Shown here piece after piece: positions 17,340 through 26,386 of a stretch of DNA of 64,000 bases. Source of the stretch: an uncultured bacterium (GTDB lineage Bacteria > Planctomycetota > UBA1135 > GCA-002686595); contig CALCXM010000155.1 in assembly GCA_937905825.1 (NCBI GenBank), positions 30,480-94,479 on the forward strand. The letters are read 5' to 3'. Made by a program: the position numbers and the translations under genes. Under the pieces are notes generated by a model, which saw only the letters and a list, made by a program, of their open reading frames with translations, did not search any database and was not told the origin of the DNA. The first letter of the stretch is position 1, and each line of letters begins with the position of its first letter.

Positions 17340-19103
17340 TCATGGGGTGAAGATCACCGTGTAGGAGTTGCTGGTGTTGAAGCCAGTGCTGCACGGGCCC
17401 GCAGGATCCCGGAACCAGCATTGGAAGTTCATGGTCGTCGAGGGCAAGATCCCGAAGGCAAAGGCCAGGCCCGGGCCGGCGGTCAAGGTGCCCGTCGCGC
17501 TGGTCAAGGTGGGTGTCGTGAAGCGCACGATGCCGCCCCCGGCGCAACGCAAGCCGTCACCGAAGGGGAGCGGGCCAACCATCAGCGGGCCGCCGAAGAA
17601 GATGCCCGGTTTGGCTGGGGGCATTTGGCTACCGGTCAACACGAGGTTGTCCAGAGAGACGCTACCCGTTCCGCTCGCCGTCAACAGCGCACCGAGCCCG
17701 GTCGAGTTCTTGCAGCCACCGGTGGGATAGGGATTGCCACAAGGAGCGAAGGGAGCGAAGCAGAAACAGCCGGGACCGCCAATGATCTCGCAGTCGTCCG
17801 GAATGCCGTTCGAGTTGATGTCGGTCGAGGTGCCACTGATGATGTCGATCAAGTCGCTGACCCCGTTGCCGTTGCAGTCCAGGTTGGACTGCACGATGGT
17901 GTCGAGAGCGTTCAGGTCGTCTGGCACGACTCCGGCGATCCGCGAGGTGTTCAGGCCAATGTTCTCCGCGGCGCAGTAGATGCCGGGGAAAGGGGAGACG
18001 CCGCCAAAGATGGTTGGCAAGGGAGTCGTGAGGATGTCGCCTTCGTTGATCGGCAGACCGAAGATCGAGTCAGGCATTCCGATGATTCCTGAGCCCCGAC
18101 GCACGGAGAACAGCAGCATGTCTGGGCCGCCGGGCGTGAGCCAGTCGTTGGGCTGCTGGGAGGGTTGGAAGCCAGGCGCTCCGTTCTCTCGCAAAGCGAG
18201 CGCGTCCACGTCATCCGCGACGCCCGTGAGTTCAAGCCCTAGCAAGAACGACGGAGCGTAGACCACCGGCGGGCCGCCGGGGGCCAGACTCACCAAAACG
18301 TCCGCGCCGCTGAAACCGTTGGCCGCTGCCGACGCAGAGTGCGGGAAGCCGGTGAAGGGATCCGGGAAGGCAGCGTCGAGCGAGAAGTAGACGCCCGTGG
18401 GAGGGAAGGCTCCGCCCAAACCGCTCGGGTCGTGATCGAGGGCGTCGATGTTGTCGCCAAAGGTCGGCGCCGGCTGCGGGAACGAAGGCTCTGCCAAGCC
18501 CATGCCCGGATAGACCGCCGAACTTCCGCTTATGAAGCCGTTGCCGTCGATGACGCCCAGGTGACCGACCAGAGCTGCGAAGGGAGGCAGTGGCCCGAGG
18601 GGCAAGGGACCACCGTTGACCCAAACGTCAGGAGCGGAGTCGCCAGAGGGAGACTCGCTCGCGATGCTCGGAAAGAGAACCGGGGGAACTCCAGCGGTTG
18701 CGAAGGCATCCGTGGAAAAGAGGTAGCTGCCCGGTGCCGCCGAGTTCAATCCCATCGGATGGTCGCGGCCATAGGAAAGGGCGTCGACTTCCACGCGGCA
18801 AGGTGTTCCGGGAGGGTGACCGATGCATGCGCCAAAGGCGAGAAGACCGAGGCCGCCGGGACCTCCAGGAATCGCAATGCACGGTGGAGCGGCCGGGCCA
18901 AGCGTCGGCACTCCCGCGGCCGGTATGAGGATATCGCCTTCTGTCATCGGAACGCCTCCGCAGGTGTCCGGCACGGCCAAGGCCGCGCTGTTCCAATCGA
19001 CCGAGAAGGTGATTTGCGCTTGGCTGATCGAGGCCAGGCTCGACGCGCCTAATGTGAGGAGGGCGATCCTCCGTAGGTCGCCAGCTTGAAAATGGATGTT
19101 CAT
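17340..19103 (-). CDS. Large secreted protein with DxNxNGxxD pair and shared C-terminal module
   Basis: 587 residues. A signal peptide (LTLGASSLASISQAQ) is followed by a long Pro/Gly/Asp-rich region with no family I recognise. Near residues 405-440 comes a pair of dockerin/EF-hand-like calcium loops, DCNGNGVSDLID and DINSNGIPDDCE, spaced by GTST; this arrangement is frequent in planctomycete exported proteins. The final ~140 residues form the C-terminal module shared with two neighbours: CGN, GCKNSTGLGALL, PGIFFGGP, FGDGLRCAGGGIVRF, FQCWFRDPAGPC, FNTSN. The start ATG at 19103 directly precedes the signal sequence. It is probably transcribed separately from the similar gene 366 bases upstream. 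Function unknown; probably extracellular or cell-surface. Confidence 0.82.
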   Translation of the reverse strand: MNIHFQAGDLRRIALLTLGASSLASISQAQITFSVDWNSAALAVPDTCGGVPMTEGDILIPAAGVPTLGPAAPPCIAIPGGPGGLGLLAFGACIGHPPGTPCRVEVDALSYGRDHPMGLNSAAPGSYLFSTDAFATAGVPPVLFPSIASESPSGDSAPDVWVNGGPLPLGPLPPFAALVGHLGVIDGNGFISGSSAVYPGMGLAEPSFPQPAPTFGDNIDALDHDPSGLGGAFPPTGVYFSLDAAFPDPFTGFPHSASAAANGFSGADVLVSLAPGGPPVVYAPSFLLGLELTGVADDVDALALRENGAPGFQPSQQPNDWLTPGGPDMLLFSVRRGSGIIGMPDSIFGLPINEGDILTTPLPTIFGGVSPFPGIYCAAENIGLNTSRIAGVVPDDLNALDTIVQSNLDCNGNGVSDLIDIISGTSTDINSNGIPDDCEIIGGPGCFCFAPFAPCGNPYPTGGCKNSTGLGALLTASGTGSVSLDNLVLTGSQMPPAKPGIFFGGPLMVGPLPFGDGLRCAGGGIVRFTTPTLTSATGTLTAGPGLAFAFGILPSTTMNFQCWFRDPAGPCSTGFNTSNSYTVIFTP

Positions 19104-19469
19104 GGTACGCGTCAAAATCGAAGGTTGAGGGAAAGCGCAGACAGTCCGTCTGGGCCCACCGTGCAAGTGACTTCTGCGCGGGGAGTCGGACAAGAATCCG
19201 CGACGAAAATCATTATATCTGGTTTGGGCTGTCTAGGGATTCGCGTGAACTTCCCGTGGTCCCTGCTTCTCGCTCGACCCTTCGGTGCCGGGCTTCGTGG
19301 CCACGAGTTAAGCCAACTGGTCACTCCGAAAACGAAGCGATCGGCCTCCCGCTTCATGCGGAAAGCCGATCAGTTGCTTCTCTCGTGGCTTCAGCGCCAC
19401 TCGGATGACTCTAAGGTTCAGGCCTTGGACTAGGAGATTGCATCCGGGTCGGCGGCGCGCCCCAAACGA
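19104..19469. other. Intergenic gap with hairpin
   Basis: 366 bases between two minus-strand genes encoding related secreted proteins. It contains a stem-loop at 19339-19371: GATCGGC / GCCGATC enclosing a 3x3 internal loop and an inner CCGC-TTCAT-GCGG stem. The hairpin lies about 100 bases beyond the stop of the upstream gene, so it could be part of its 3' region. No T-run follows. No convincing gene was seen. Confidence 0.4.
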
Positions 19470-21278
19470 TTAAGGCTGGAAGGTGATGGAGACTCCACTC
19501 GAAGTGTTGAAGGACGCGCCGCAAGGGCCGGCGGGATCCCGGTACCAGACTTGGAAGTTGCGGCTGTCCCCGGAGTTCCATCCCTGTGAACTCGCGATGC
19601 CCGGGCCCCAGGCTGCCGCGCCGCTGCCGTCCGTGAAGACCACAGCGAGGCGTTGGATGGAGCCACTCACGCAAAGCAAGCCATCGCCAAAGTTGACCGA
19701 GGTTTGGTTGGGACCCGCGAACAACAGAGCGGGTTTGTTGGCCGAACCGCTGCTAAGCGCGAAGGTCAAGTTGTCCGAGCCTACGCTCGCGGATCCAGCG
19801 CTGCTGAGCAGTGCGCCACTGCCTGAGCTGTTCACGCAACCCGCCGCCGGGTCCCCGTTGCCGCAGGGGCAAACGGCGCCAAAGCAGTAGGGAGTGCCCA
19901 CGCTGGTGGCTCCCCCGAGGCTTCCGTCGGGCTGAACGTTCTGTCCGAGGATGTCGTTCGCATCCACCCGGTTGTCCATCCATGCGAGGGCGACTTGGCC
20001 TGCTGCGGAGCGATCACTCGCCAGGCGCGACTTGCCGCTCGGCGTCGAGGCCACGTCAAAGATCGCGATGTCCACGCTGCCGGCCGCGTCCAAGTGCGCG
20101 CCTTGAATAATGTCGTTGTTGAAGGCGGAAGACGCGCTCCAGAAGACGAAGGAACCGTTGCTATCGGATTCGGTGGTGACCCAGTTGTTGGATGTGGGCG
20201 AGAGGCCCACAAGCGAAACTCCATTGGCTCCCCACTGGCGGACGCCCGCTGCGTCAAAGCGCTGGCTGCCGACTCCGGACTGGCTTTGGCTTCCGTTGAG
20301 TTCCGTCCAGGATAGATAGGTCGACCCGCTCGTGGGGTCATAGGAGACGGAGGGACTCACGCGCAACTGCGCGCCATCGATCGAGCCCGCGGAACCGTTG
20401 TGAGGGAAGAGCTCCACGCCTGCCGCCGACACCCGTTGGGCGTAGCACTGCAAAGGGGAGCTGCTGTACCAACCGAACACCGCGCCACCGCTGCCGTCCG
20501 TGACGAAGTCGGGGAAGTTGCCGATCTGCAAGGACCCGCCATCAAAGACGGCGAGGGGCGCCGCTCCCCAAAGCAGGGCTCCGCTGGAGTCCAGCTTCTG
20601 AGTCTTCAGGTGCTTTGGTGCAGAGAAGGAAGAACCCGTTTGATGCACGATCGAGAGGATCGCGTCCGTGCCCGATCCGTGCAGGTCGCTAACGAAGTAG
20701 TTGCCTGCAGGGGGGGGCATCACGACGTCGCCAACCCACTGCGCGACCCCCGCCGCGTCGAGCCTTTGGACGCGAGTCGTTCCGTTGTCGGACCAGGCAA
20801 CGACCACATGGCCATCGGTGGTGCCGCTAATCGCGGGCGCTGCCAGGAAGCCTGTGGTGCTCGTCAAAGTCTTCGTCCACAGCAACGCGCCAGCGGGGGA
20901 CACTTGCGTCGCGCTGATCTGAACGTTGGCGCCGCTGTCATCGCGGTAGGCGAGGATCGCGTTGCCCGCCGCGTCGATGTCGAGCCCATAGTCTTGGGTC
21001 GAGGAGAACCCGCGGTCCGCGACCAAGACTCCGTTGTGCGCCCATTGTTCATTGCCGGCGGCGTCGAGGCGCTGAAGGCGCACGTCGTAACCTGTGCCGA
21101 TGCCATCGAACCAACTGATGAAGCAGCCGCCATCGGGGGTCGAGATGACCTTCGGTTGCGCCTGGTCGCTGGCCCCATCAGCGATGGAGAGGTTGATGGC
21201 GGCGTCGCTCGACCACTGGGCGGTTGCGGGCAGGGCGAGGAAAAGTAGCGGCCAAATGCCGTGAATGATGTTCTTCAT
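19470..21278 (-). CDS. Large secreted repeat protein with shared C-terminal module
   Basis: 602 residues. Signal peptide (MKNIIHGIWPLLFLALPATAQ) followed by beta-propeller-like repeats of ~45-60 residues with the recurring element LQRLDAAGNEQW, RVQRLDAAGVAQWV, KLDSSGALLWG and RFDAAGVRQWGANG (D-A-A-G-x-x-x-W), plus V-A-W-x-D-x blocks. This resembles PQQ/WD-like exported propellers. From about residue 465, the CGNGDPAAGC start opens the C-terminal module shared with the neighbours, ending FGDGLLCVSG, FQVWYRDPAGPC, FNTSSGVSITFQP. The start at 21278 is the ATG of the signal peptide. It is divergent from the 21466 gene, sharing a 187-base promoter region. Role unknown; surface or secreted. Confidence 0.82.
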   Translation of the reverse strand: MKNIIHGIWPLLFLALPATAQWSSDAAINLSIADGASDQAQPKVISTPDGGCFISWFDGIGTGYDVRLQRLDAAGNEQWAHNGVLVADRGFSSTQDYGLDIDAAGNAILAYRDDSGANVQISATQVSPAGALLWTKTLTSTTGFLAAPAISGTTDGHVVVAWSDNGTTRVQRLDAAGVAQWVGDVVMPPPAGNYFVSDLHGSGTDAILSIVHQTGSSFSAPKHLKTQKLDSSGALLWGAAPLAVFDGGSLQIGNFPDFVTDGSGGAVFGWYSSSPLQCYAQRVSAAGVELFPHNGSAGSIDGAQLRVSPSVSYDPTSGSTYLSWTELNGSQSQSGVGSQRFDAAGVRQWGANGVSLVGLSPTSNNWVTTESDSNGSFVFWSASSAFNNDIIQGAHLDAAGSVDIAIFDVASTPSGKSRLASDRSAAGQVALAWMDNRVDANDILGQNVQPDGSLGGATSVGTPYCFGAVCPCGNGDPAAGCVNSSGSGALLSSAGSASVGSDNLTFALSSGSANKPALLFAGPNQTSVNFGDGLLCVSGSIQRLAVVFTDGSGAAAWGPGIASSQGWNSGDSRNFQVWYRDPAGPCGASFNTSSGVSITFQP

Positions 21279-21369
21279 GGGAGCTTGCTGGAGAGGGTCG
21301 ATTATGGGGGGGGCGGGCACTTTTTGGGGTTCGCGGTTGGATAGTAGCGCGCTCTTTTCTCCCCGGGAG

Positions 21370-21398
21370 CTTTCTCTGGAGAAAACTCCCAGAGAAAG
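21370..21398. promoter_or_regulatory. 10-bp inverted repeat in divergent promoter
   Basis: CTTTCTCTGG and CCAGAGAAAG are perfect inverted arms of 10 bp separated by 9 bases, between divergent genes and 68 bases upstream of the plus-strand start. It may be a dyad operator or, if transcribed, a 5' leader hairpin. Evidence is symmetry and position only. Confidence 0.45.
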
Positions 21399-21465
21399 AT
21401 TCTTCCCCTATTTTCACACCTGCAGTAGCTTGGGAAGCCTTCCCAGCCCTCGACGCAGCAATCCC

Positions 21466-22674
21466 ATGTCCCTGACCGATACCCCGCCCTTTGCCCAGCA
21501 CTTCCTCCAGGCCCTGGATGGACTGCGAGGTTCTCTAACGGAACTTTACTGCGCACTGGGCGCCGATCCGGAAGACCCCCAGACGGTTTCGCGGGAGTTC
21601 GGTCTGCACCGCAACTTGTCCTGGAAGCTCACGCGCATCATGCGCACGCCGGATGCGGAGGGAGTGCTTCCCTACCTTCCGGGCAGTGCGGGCTTGGACC
21701 TCGCCTTGAAGGCCTTCAAGAAGGCCGGCGCTCCGAAGAAGGAGTTGGATGCACTGACCCGCGCCAAGGAGGACTTCGAGTCCATGATCAACATGCACGC
21801 CGGCGATCGTGCGACCTTGGAGTTGATGCTCGACAGTTCGGGGCTCGGCGTTCAGGGCGATCCGCTCGAGGCGAGTCGCAAGCTCGCCTTCCGCGGCAAC
21901 AGTGGGATCTGGGGAATTCAAGCGCGCACTCGCTTGCGCACCACCTTCGTCGCGCCCAACCCGGAAGACCCGACGGTGCTGGATCTAGCTCACTTGAGTG
22001 GCTTGATCGACTTGCGCCGTTTGCGCCCGAACGCAGCGTGGCCCCTGTTCCAACGCAACACGTTCAACGACGACATGAGTCCCCGGGAAACGAAGTCGGA
22101 ACCGATCGACCCGGACGCGGACCCGACGTCGGAAACGCGGCTCTGGGCTGAATTTTGCACCAAGCCCTTGCCGCAACTGCGCGCCACGGAAACACGCCTG
22201 GGTGCGCGCTACGAAGTGATTGGCGAGGAAGTCGGCAACCGCGGACTTTCGACCTGTGTGCACGGGGATGTGGTGCGGAAATTCGCCACCCGTTATGCGG
22301 ATGAGGAGAACACCCGTGGTGAGTTCTATGCGGACAGCAACGCTCCCGCGGAGAACATGATCTTTGACTTGATCATCCACCGGGATCTCGAACAAGAGCT
22401 GCAACCCGAAGTCCGCGTGTTGCTCTTCGACGGAAACACGGGCGCCGAACCCGGTGGTTCCGCCATCGCTTGCACCGAGACGATCCGTCGCATGGGCTCC
22501 GTTCCCTTGCGAGTGACCACGCCCCTCGTGCCGCGCTACAGCCAGATCGTCGACAAGGTCTACCAGCGAATGGATTGGAAGCCGGAAGACTTCATCGGCC
22601 TGCGCTTCGAGATGAAGTGCCCGCCCTTGCCGTCCACGGTGCAGATGCGCTACGACTTGCCGAAGCGGCCTTAG
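21466..22674 (+). CDS. Conserved-looking protein, unknown function
   Basis: 402 residues, no signal peptide and no membrane segment, so cytosolic. The first ~90 residues are helical and include VSREFGLHRNLSWKLTRIM, which reads like a helix-turn-helix, so DNA binding is possible. The rest is a mixed alpha/beta domain with runs such as TRLGARYEVIGEEVGNRG and LQPEVRVLLFDGNTGAEPG. The composition and codon pattern are those of a real gene. I recognise no family. The start ATG at 21466 gives MSLTDTPPFAQHFLQ; the frame is open further upstream, but that part overlaps the promoter region and the inverted repeat. If the HTH is real, a transcriptional regulator with a ligand-sensing C-terminal domain is one possibility. 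Confidence 0.72.
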   Translation: MSLTDTPPFAQHFLQALDGLRGSLTELYCALGADPEDPQTVSREFGLHRNLSWKLTRIMRTPDAEGVLPYLPGSAGLDLALKAFKKAGAPKKELDALTRAKEDFESMINMHAGDRATLELMLDSSGLGVQGDPLEASRKLAFRGNSGIWGIQARTRLRTTFVAPNPEDPTVLDLAHLSGLIDLRRLRPNAAWPLFQRNTFNDDMSPRETKSEPIDPDADPTSETRLWAEFCTKPLPQLRATETRLGARYEVIGEEVGNRGLSTCVHGDVVRKFATRYADEENTRGEFYADSNAPAENMIFDLIIHRDLEQELQPEVRVLLFDGNTGAEPGGSAIACTETIRRMGSVPLRVTTPLVPRYSQIVDKVYQRMDWKPEDFIGLRFEMKCPPLPSTVQMRYDLPKRP

Positions 22675-22909
22675 TCCACGCGCCTCGAGTGCAACCAGGT
22701 CAGCCACGGCAATCCGCCGGGCCAGATCGAGTGTCGCCGGATTTTGGGAGGGGTAGGGATCGTTCCGCTCAAGCGCTCAAAGCGTTGCCGAGGACGTCCC
22801 GCACCCGGACAAATTCCCCTCACACTTCCCCGCAGTCCGCGTACCCTGATTCTTCCCCAAGGATCCTCTCACTCGCAAGAGGAGCGCGCATCGGGAAGGT
22901 GGAAGCTCC

Positions 22910-24226
22910 ATGACATCGACGAAGACGACGACAACTCTGACCTTGGTCCTGCTGCTGATCGGTTCAGTGCTCGCTTGCCTCTTCCTATTGGGCGACGGTC
23001 CCGTGCCGGGCGGAGTTTCGGGCGCAGTTGTTGCGGGAAGCACCTCCCATCCGGCTTCGCGGAACGACTCACCAGCAGAGGAGTCCTTGCCAGCCGCAGA
23101 CTTGCTCCTAGCCAGCGACTCAGAATCGCGCGTGCCCCTCGACAAGTCAGGGAAACCGATCGTCGGCGCTGCGAAAGGATGCATCACCGGACGTGTGCTG
23201 ATTCCCAGAGGGCCAGCAGTTGGCGCGACCGTCGTGGTCTACCGGCCCGGGGACTACACGAGGTACGAAAACATTGAGCTTGGGCCCATCTTCGAACCCG
23301 ATGACGAGGCAGAAAGCGAATCGGAGAGAAGGTACAGGCGGGCCATCGGAGGGAAGTGGACCTCGAACAGTTCCAACGGGATTCAGGCAAACAAGTCGCG
23401 CAAGAAACCAGTTCCCGTAGGTGTCGACGTGGGATATCTGCTGAGCACCGATCGAGTCGAGACCAACCAGGCTGGCGAGTTCGAGCTCTGCGTCGTCCCC
23501 GGCAACTACGTTCTCGAGGTGATCATCGACACCAAACGCCGCGAGTCCAGGGTTGTCCAAGTGATGGAGGGCGAGCGCCTTGACCTAGGGGACCTGGAGA
23601 TCAAGCCCGGTGCCTGCATGAACGAGCTAGACGAGATAGCGATGCCACAGCCAAAGCCCGGGACCGTGACCGTCCACACGGGGCATCCCGGTCTGCGCGT
23701 GGTGACCACCTTCGAAGACGCGCTGGAGTCGACCCGACAAACAACGACGGGCCCCGCTGGGGACGCCCTCTTCACCCTGGTGGAATCGCGGCCCCTACGG
23801 ATTGACCTGATCGACAAGCACGACTTCGTCTTGGGCAGCACGGACTCCTTCCAGGCCTACTCCGCCAACGGCCCGACCGAGCTCTTCATCCCCTCGGTCC
23901 CTGGTTCCCTGACCATTCGCTTGCCAGGAGGCGTCGAGGCGCTTGGCGGGGAAACTTACCAGGTTCACCTCACTCGAATTGATAGCCCCGAACTCGACCT
24001 GCGCGTGAAGTCGATCGCGAGCAAGCGCATCCCACTCGCAGAGCAAGGCTTCACTACTTCACCGACCGGCCTCCAGTACAATGCCCTGCGCACGGGTGCC
24101 TACGAAGTCAAGGCGATCCGCCAAACCGTGCCAGCCGGCGCATCCGCTCCGGTCAACACCGGCGAGTGGCTGCGCACCACGGCCCATGTATTTGCAGGCC
24201 AAGAGACCCACTGCACGCTCGAGTAG
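22910..24226 (+). CDS. Anchored periplasmic protein, first of a tandem paralogue pair
   Basis: 438 residues: a hydrophobic N-terminal segment (LTLVLLLIGSVLACLFLLG, ~10-28) likely acts as an uncleaved anchor or signal. A Ser/Pro/Ala-rich linker follows, then beta-rich segments of carboxypeptidase-regulatory type (GCITGRVLIPRGPAVGATVV; AGEFELCVVPGNYVLEVI). The C-terminal part (PGSLTIRLPGG, GETYQVHLTRIDSPELDLR, then ~75 residues to the end) is shared with the next gene. The final 196 coding bases before the last divergent codons are identical between the two. Function unknown; the repeated Ig-like/prealbumin-like pattern suggests binding or structural roles outside the cytoplasm. The downstream paralogue begins within 30 bases, so they are probably co-transcribed. 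Confidence 0.78.
   Translation: MTSTKTTTTLTLVLLLIGSVLACLFLLGDGPVPGGVSGAVVAGSTSHPASRNDSPAEESLPAADLLLASDSESRVPLDKSGKPIVGAAKGCITGRVLIPRGPAVGATVVVYRPGDYTRYENIELGPIFEPDDEAESESERRYRRAIGGKWTSNSSNGIQANKSRKKPVPVGVDVGYLLSTDRVETNQAGEFELCVVPGNYVLEVIIDTKRRESRVVQVMEGERLDLGDLEIKPGACMNELDEIAMPQPKPGTVTVHTGHPGLRVVTTFEDALESTRQTTTGPAGDALFTLVESRPLRIDLIDKHDFVLGSTDSFQAYSANGPTELFIPSVPGSLTIRLPGGVEALGGETYQVHLTRIDSPELDLRVKSIASKRIPLAEQGFTTSPTGLQYNALRTGAYEVKAIRQTVPAGASAPVNTGEWLRTTAHVFAGQETHCTLE
23991..24186 (+). repeat. 196-bp direct repeat, copy 1
   Basis: Identical base for base with 25320-25515 (offset 1329) and in the same reading frame of two tandem paralogues. Two mismatches follow within five bases, then near-identity continues to the stop codons. 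Confidence 0.93.
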
Positions 24227-24253
24227 GGCGTGACGAAACAAACGGGAACGCAC

Positions 24254-25555
24254 ATGGGCTTCACAAGACGAAGGATCACGCTGGCGGCACTCGCTCTCTG
24301 CGTTCTCGTGATTACCCTTGTCGCGTTGAACCTTGATTCCAGCTCGGAGCCAGCCCGCGCGCTAGTCGTCACGCACCCAGGGGATCATGACTTGAGCTCC
24401 GGCTTCCCGGCGGAAACGCTGCCCCACGCGTCCGACTTGCAAAGCGCACGCATCCCCAGCGAGAACGGAGCGCGAAGTGGGACCCGAATCGGTGCTTCTG
24501 GCAAGGGAGCCGTGATTGGCTTGGTTCTGGCCGGTGGAGAGCCAATGCGCGAGGCGGCGGTGATCGTCTACACGCCGGGCCAGAAAATGGTCTCCCACGC
24601 GTTCTTGGAGAAGGCCAACTTTCTAGCAGGTCGAGCCTACAATGGCCTCGGAACGTGGGGGAGTTTTGAGGACATTACGGGGTGGGACAGGAAGGAAGCG
24701 AATGGCGAGACGGAAGGAGGGCCGCAAGTCGACGTCGGTTTCCTTTTCCCTGAAGCTAGGCAGCTGACATCGGGAAAGGGTGCCTTCCGCATCGAGGCAA
24801 AGCCTGGCGCCTATGTGCTCGAGGTCATCACCCAGCCCCAGGGGAAACGCTGTCGCTGTGTCCCGATCGAAATCGAAGCAGGGGAGACCTTGGACCTGGG
24901 GACCCTGAGACTCAAGTCCGGCGAGGCTCCGGCGCAAGTGGATCCCTTCAAACGAGTCCGCGATGAGCAACGAGCCCGCGATGATTACGGGGTCCTCGTC
25001 TTGCACACTGGGCAGCCCGGCTTGCGCACTCGGATTCAGGCAGAGGGCGAGGGAGGCTCCGCCAACTACCATCGAATGTTCGGCGAAAAGGGGATCAATC
25101 TTAAATGGAAGGAGCCGCGCCCGGTGCGCATCGAACTGCTGGACAAGCACGACTTTGTGGTGGGAAGCACGGACTCCTATCAGGCCTATCCAACACAGGG
25201 GACAACCGAGCTCTTCATCCCCTCCGTTCCCGGTTCCCTGTTCATTCACTTGCCTCGTGGACTGCAGGCGGGAGCAGGGGAGACCTACCAGATCCACCTC
25301 ATTCGCACGGACAGCCCGCAACTCGACCTGCGCGTGAAGTCGATCGCGAGCAAGCGCATCCCACTCGCAGAGCAAGGCTTCACTACTTCACCGACCGGCC
25401 TCCAGTACAATGCCCTGCGCACGGGTGCCTACGAAGTCAAGGCGATCCGCCAAACCGTGCCAGCCGGCGCATCCGCTCCGGTCAACACCGGCGAGTGGCT
25501 GCGCACCACGGCCCACGTTTTTGCAGGCCAAGAGACCCACTGCACGCTGGAGTGA
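24254..25555 (+). CDS. Anchored periplasmic protein, second of a tandem paralogue pair
   Basis: 433 residues from ATG 24254 (MGFTRRRITLAALALCVLV). A GTG at 24230, only three bases after the previous stop, is an alternative start. It has the same architecture as its upstream neighbour: basic N-terminus, one hydrophobic segment (~9-25), a linker, a regulatory-like beta domain (GKGAVIGLVLAGGEPMREAA; FRIEAKPGAYVLEVI) and a common C-terminal domain. Similarity is moderate over the middle, but the DNA is identical over 25320-25515 versus 23991-24186. The pair thus looks like an old tandem duplication with recent homogenisation at the 3' end. No catalytic motif is visible. Confidence 0.77.
   Translation: MGFTRRRITLAALALCVLVITLVALNLDSSSEPARALVVTHPGDHDLSSGFPAETLPHASDLQSARIPSENGARSGTRIGASGKGAVIGLVLAGGEPMREAAVIVYTPGQKMVSHAFLEKANFLAGRAYNGLGTWGSFEDITGWDRKEANGETEGGPQVDVGFLFPEARQLTSGKGAFRIEAKPGAYVLEVITQPQGKRCRCVPIEIEAGETLDLGTLRLKSGEAPAQVDPFKRVRDEQRARDDYGVLVLHTGQPGLRTRIQAEGEGGSANYHRMFGEKGINLKWKEPRPVRIELLDKHDFVVGSTDSYQAYPTQGTTELFIPSVPGSLFIHLPRGLQAGAGETYQIHLIRTDSPQLDLRVKSIASKRIPLAEQGFTTSPTGLQYNALRTGAYEVKAIRQTVPAGASAPVNTGEWLRTTAHVFAGQETHCTLE
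25320..25515 (+). repeat. 196-bp direct repeat, copy 2
   Basis: Second copy of the identical segment described at 23991-24186. Upstream of it the two genes diverge quickly at synonymous and non-synonymous sites, which points to gene conversion rather than a fresh duplication of the whole gene. Confidence 0.93.
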
Positions 25556-25988
25556 AAGGAGCTTGCGAGCGGGCCTGCTGAGGTGCCGGGTGCGGGGGCC
25601 TGCACTCGCGCGGAGCCTGTCTTCTCTCCCTTCTTGTCTCGGAGTTCTGCTCCACCGAAACCCGCTTCGGCCCGAACGAACCGGCGCGCCCGAGGGATGA
25701 GCGACTGCGATTCTTGGCCTGGAATCCAGCCTGTGGGTCCCGAGAAGGCCGTTGGCGAGGTTTTCATGACAATCCTGTCACGAAGGCCAGCCCGGGGGAT
25801 CTCCAACCTGTGAAGCGACGGGATGCCTGGCCTAGGTCAGTCTCCCGGAGCGACTCAGAGAAGCGAAGTGATGAGCAACTATCCCGAAACCCAACCCGAG
25901 TGCCTTCCAGCACCGGGTTCTGTTCGCCCCCTCACGGGCCGCGCTTTTGCGAGCGAAGGTCTGGGCCGGGACCGCGCAGGGTTTCTGG

Positions 25989-26018
25989 CCGCGTTCGCGT
26001 TGGGAAGAGCGAACGCGG
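25989..26018. repeat. Inverted repeat / hairpin
   Basis: CCGCGTTCGC and GCGAACGCGG form a perfect 10-bp stem around a 10-base loop within the 867-base gap. Confidence 0.6.
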
Positions 26019-26190
26019 TACTTCGGGCTCCTCTGCAATTGCAAAGAGGGGGCCGGAGCTTCGCGAGAGAGAAGGAGACTGACCGACACGGAGAGGAAGT
26101 CAGCGCGTGGTTTGGTGCGTCGGGTATCGCAAGCACCCAAGGCGACTTTGGAAGGGGGCTTTTGAGGAGAAGCGGTGAGCTGTGAACGAA

Positions 26191-26250
26191 GGCCAAGGGT
26201 AGAGCGCGGGATGGGCACAGCAACATCTCGGGGGGCGCTCTCCCTTGGCC
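26191..26250. repeat. Long bulged hairpin
   Basis: GGCCAAGGG-(T)-AGAGCGC pairs with GCGCTCT-CCCTTGGCC: 16 base pairs interrupted by one unpaired T at 26200, enclosing a 27-base loop. Possibly part of a structured transcript. Confidence 0.6.
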
Positions 26251-26333
26251 GGCCGCTGATCGCCTGACGGTTAGCGAATCGCGCGGCACGTGGATCCCGC
26301 AAGCTCGGGGCGCCCACGTTTCGATGTACGTTC

Positions 26334-26386
26334 AAACGGGTACCCCCGCGCTCTCGGCTTGATCGAGAGCGCGGGGGTACCCGTTT
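26334..26386 (-). terminator. 23-bp perfect hairpin, probable terminator
   Basis: A perfect 23-bp stem (26334-26356 with 26364-26386) and a 7-base loop, 36 bases past the stop of the minus-strand gene at 26423. Each outer arm ends in AAA/TTT, so it can work on either strand. It most likely ends transcription of that gene and shields it from plus-strand read-through. This is the strongest stem in the window. Confidence 0.8.

Noticed and set aside
25823..26185. Open frames within the 25.6-26.4 kb gap, one of 120 codons
   Set aside because: Arg/Ser/Gly-rich with no start context or domain, overlapping frames on both strands, and crossing a perfect hairpin.
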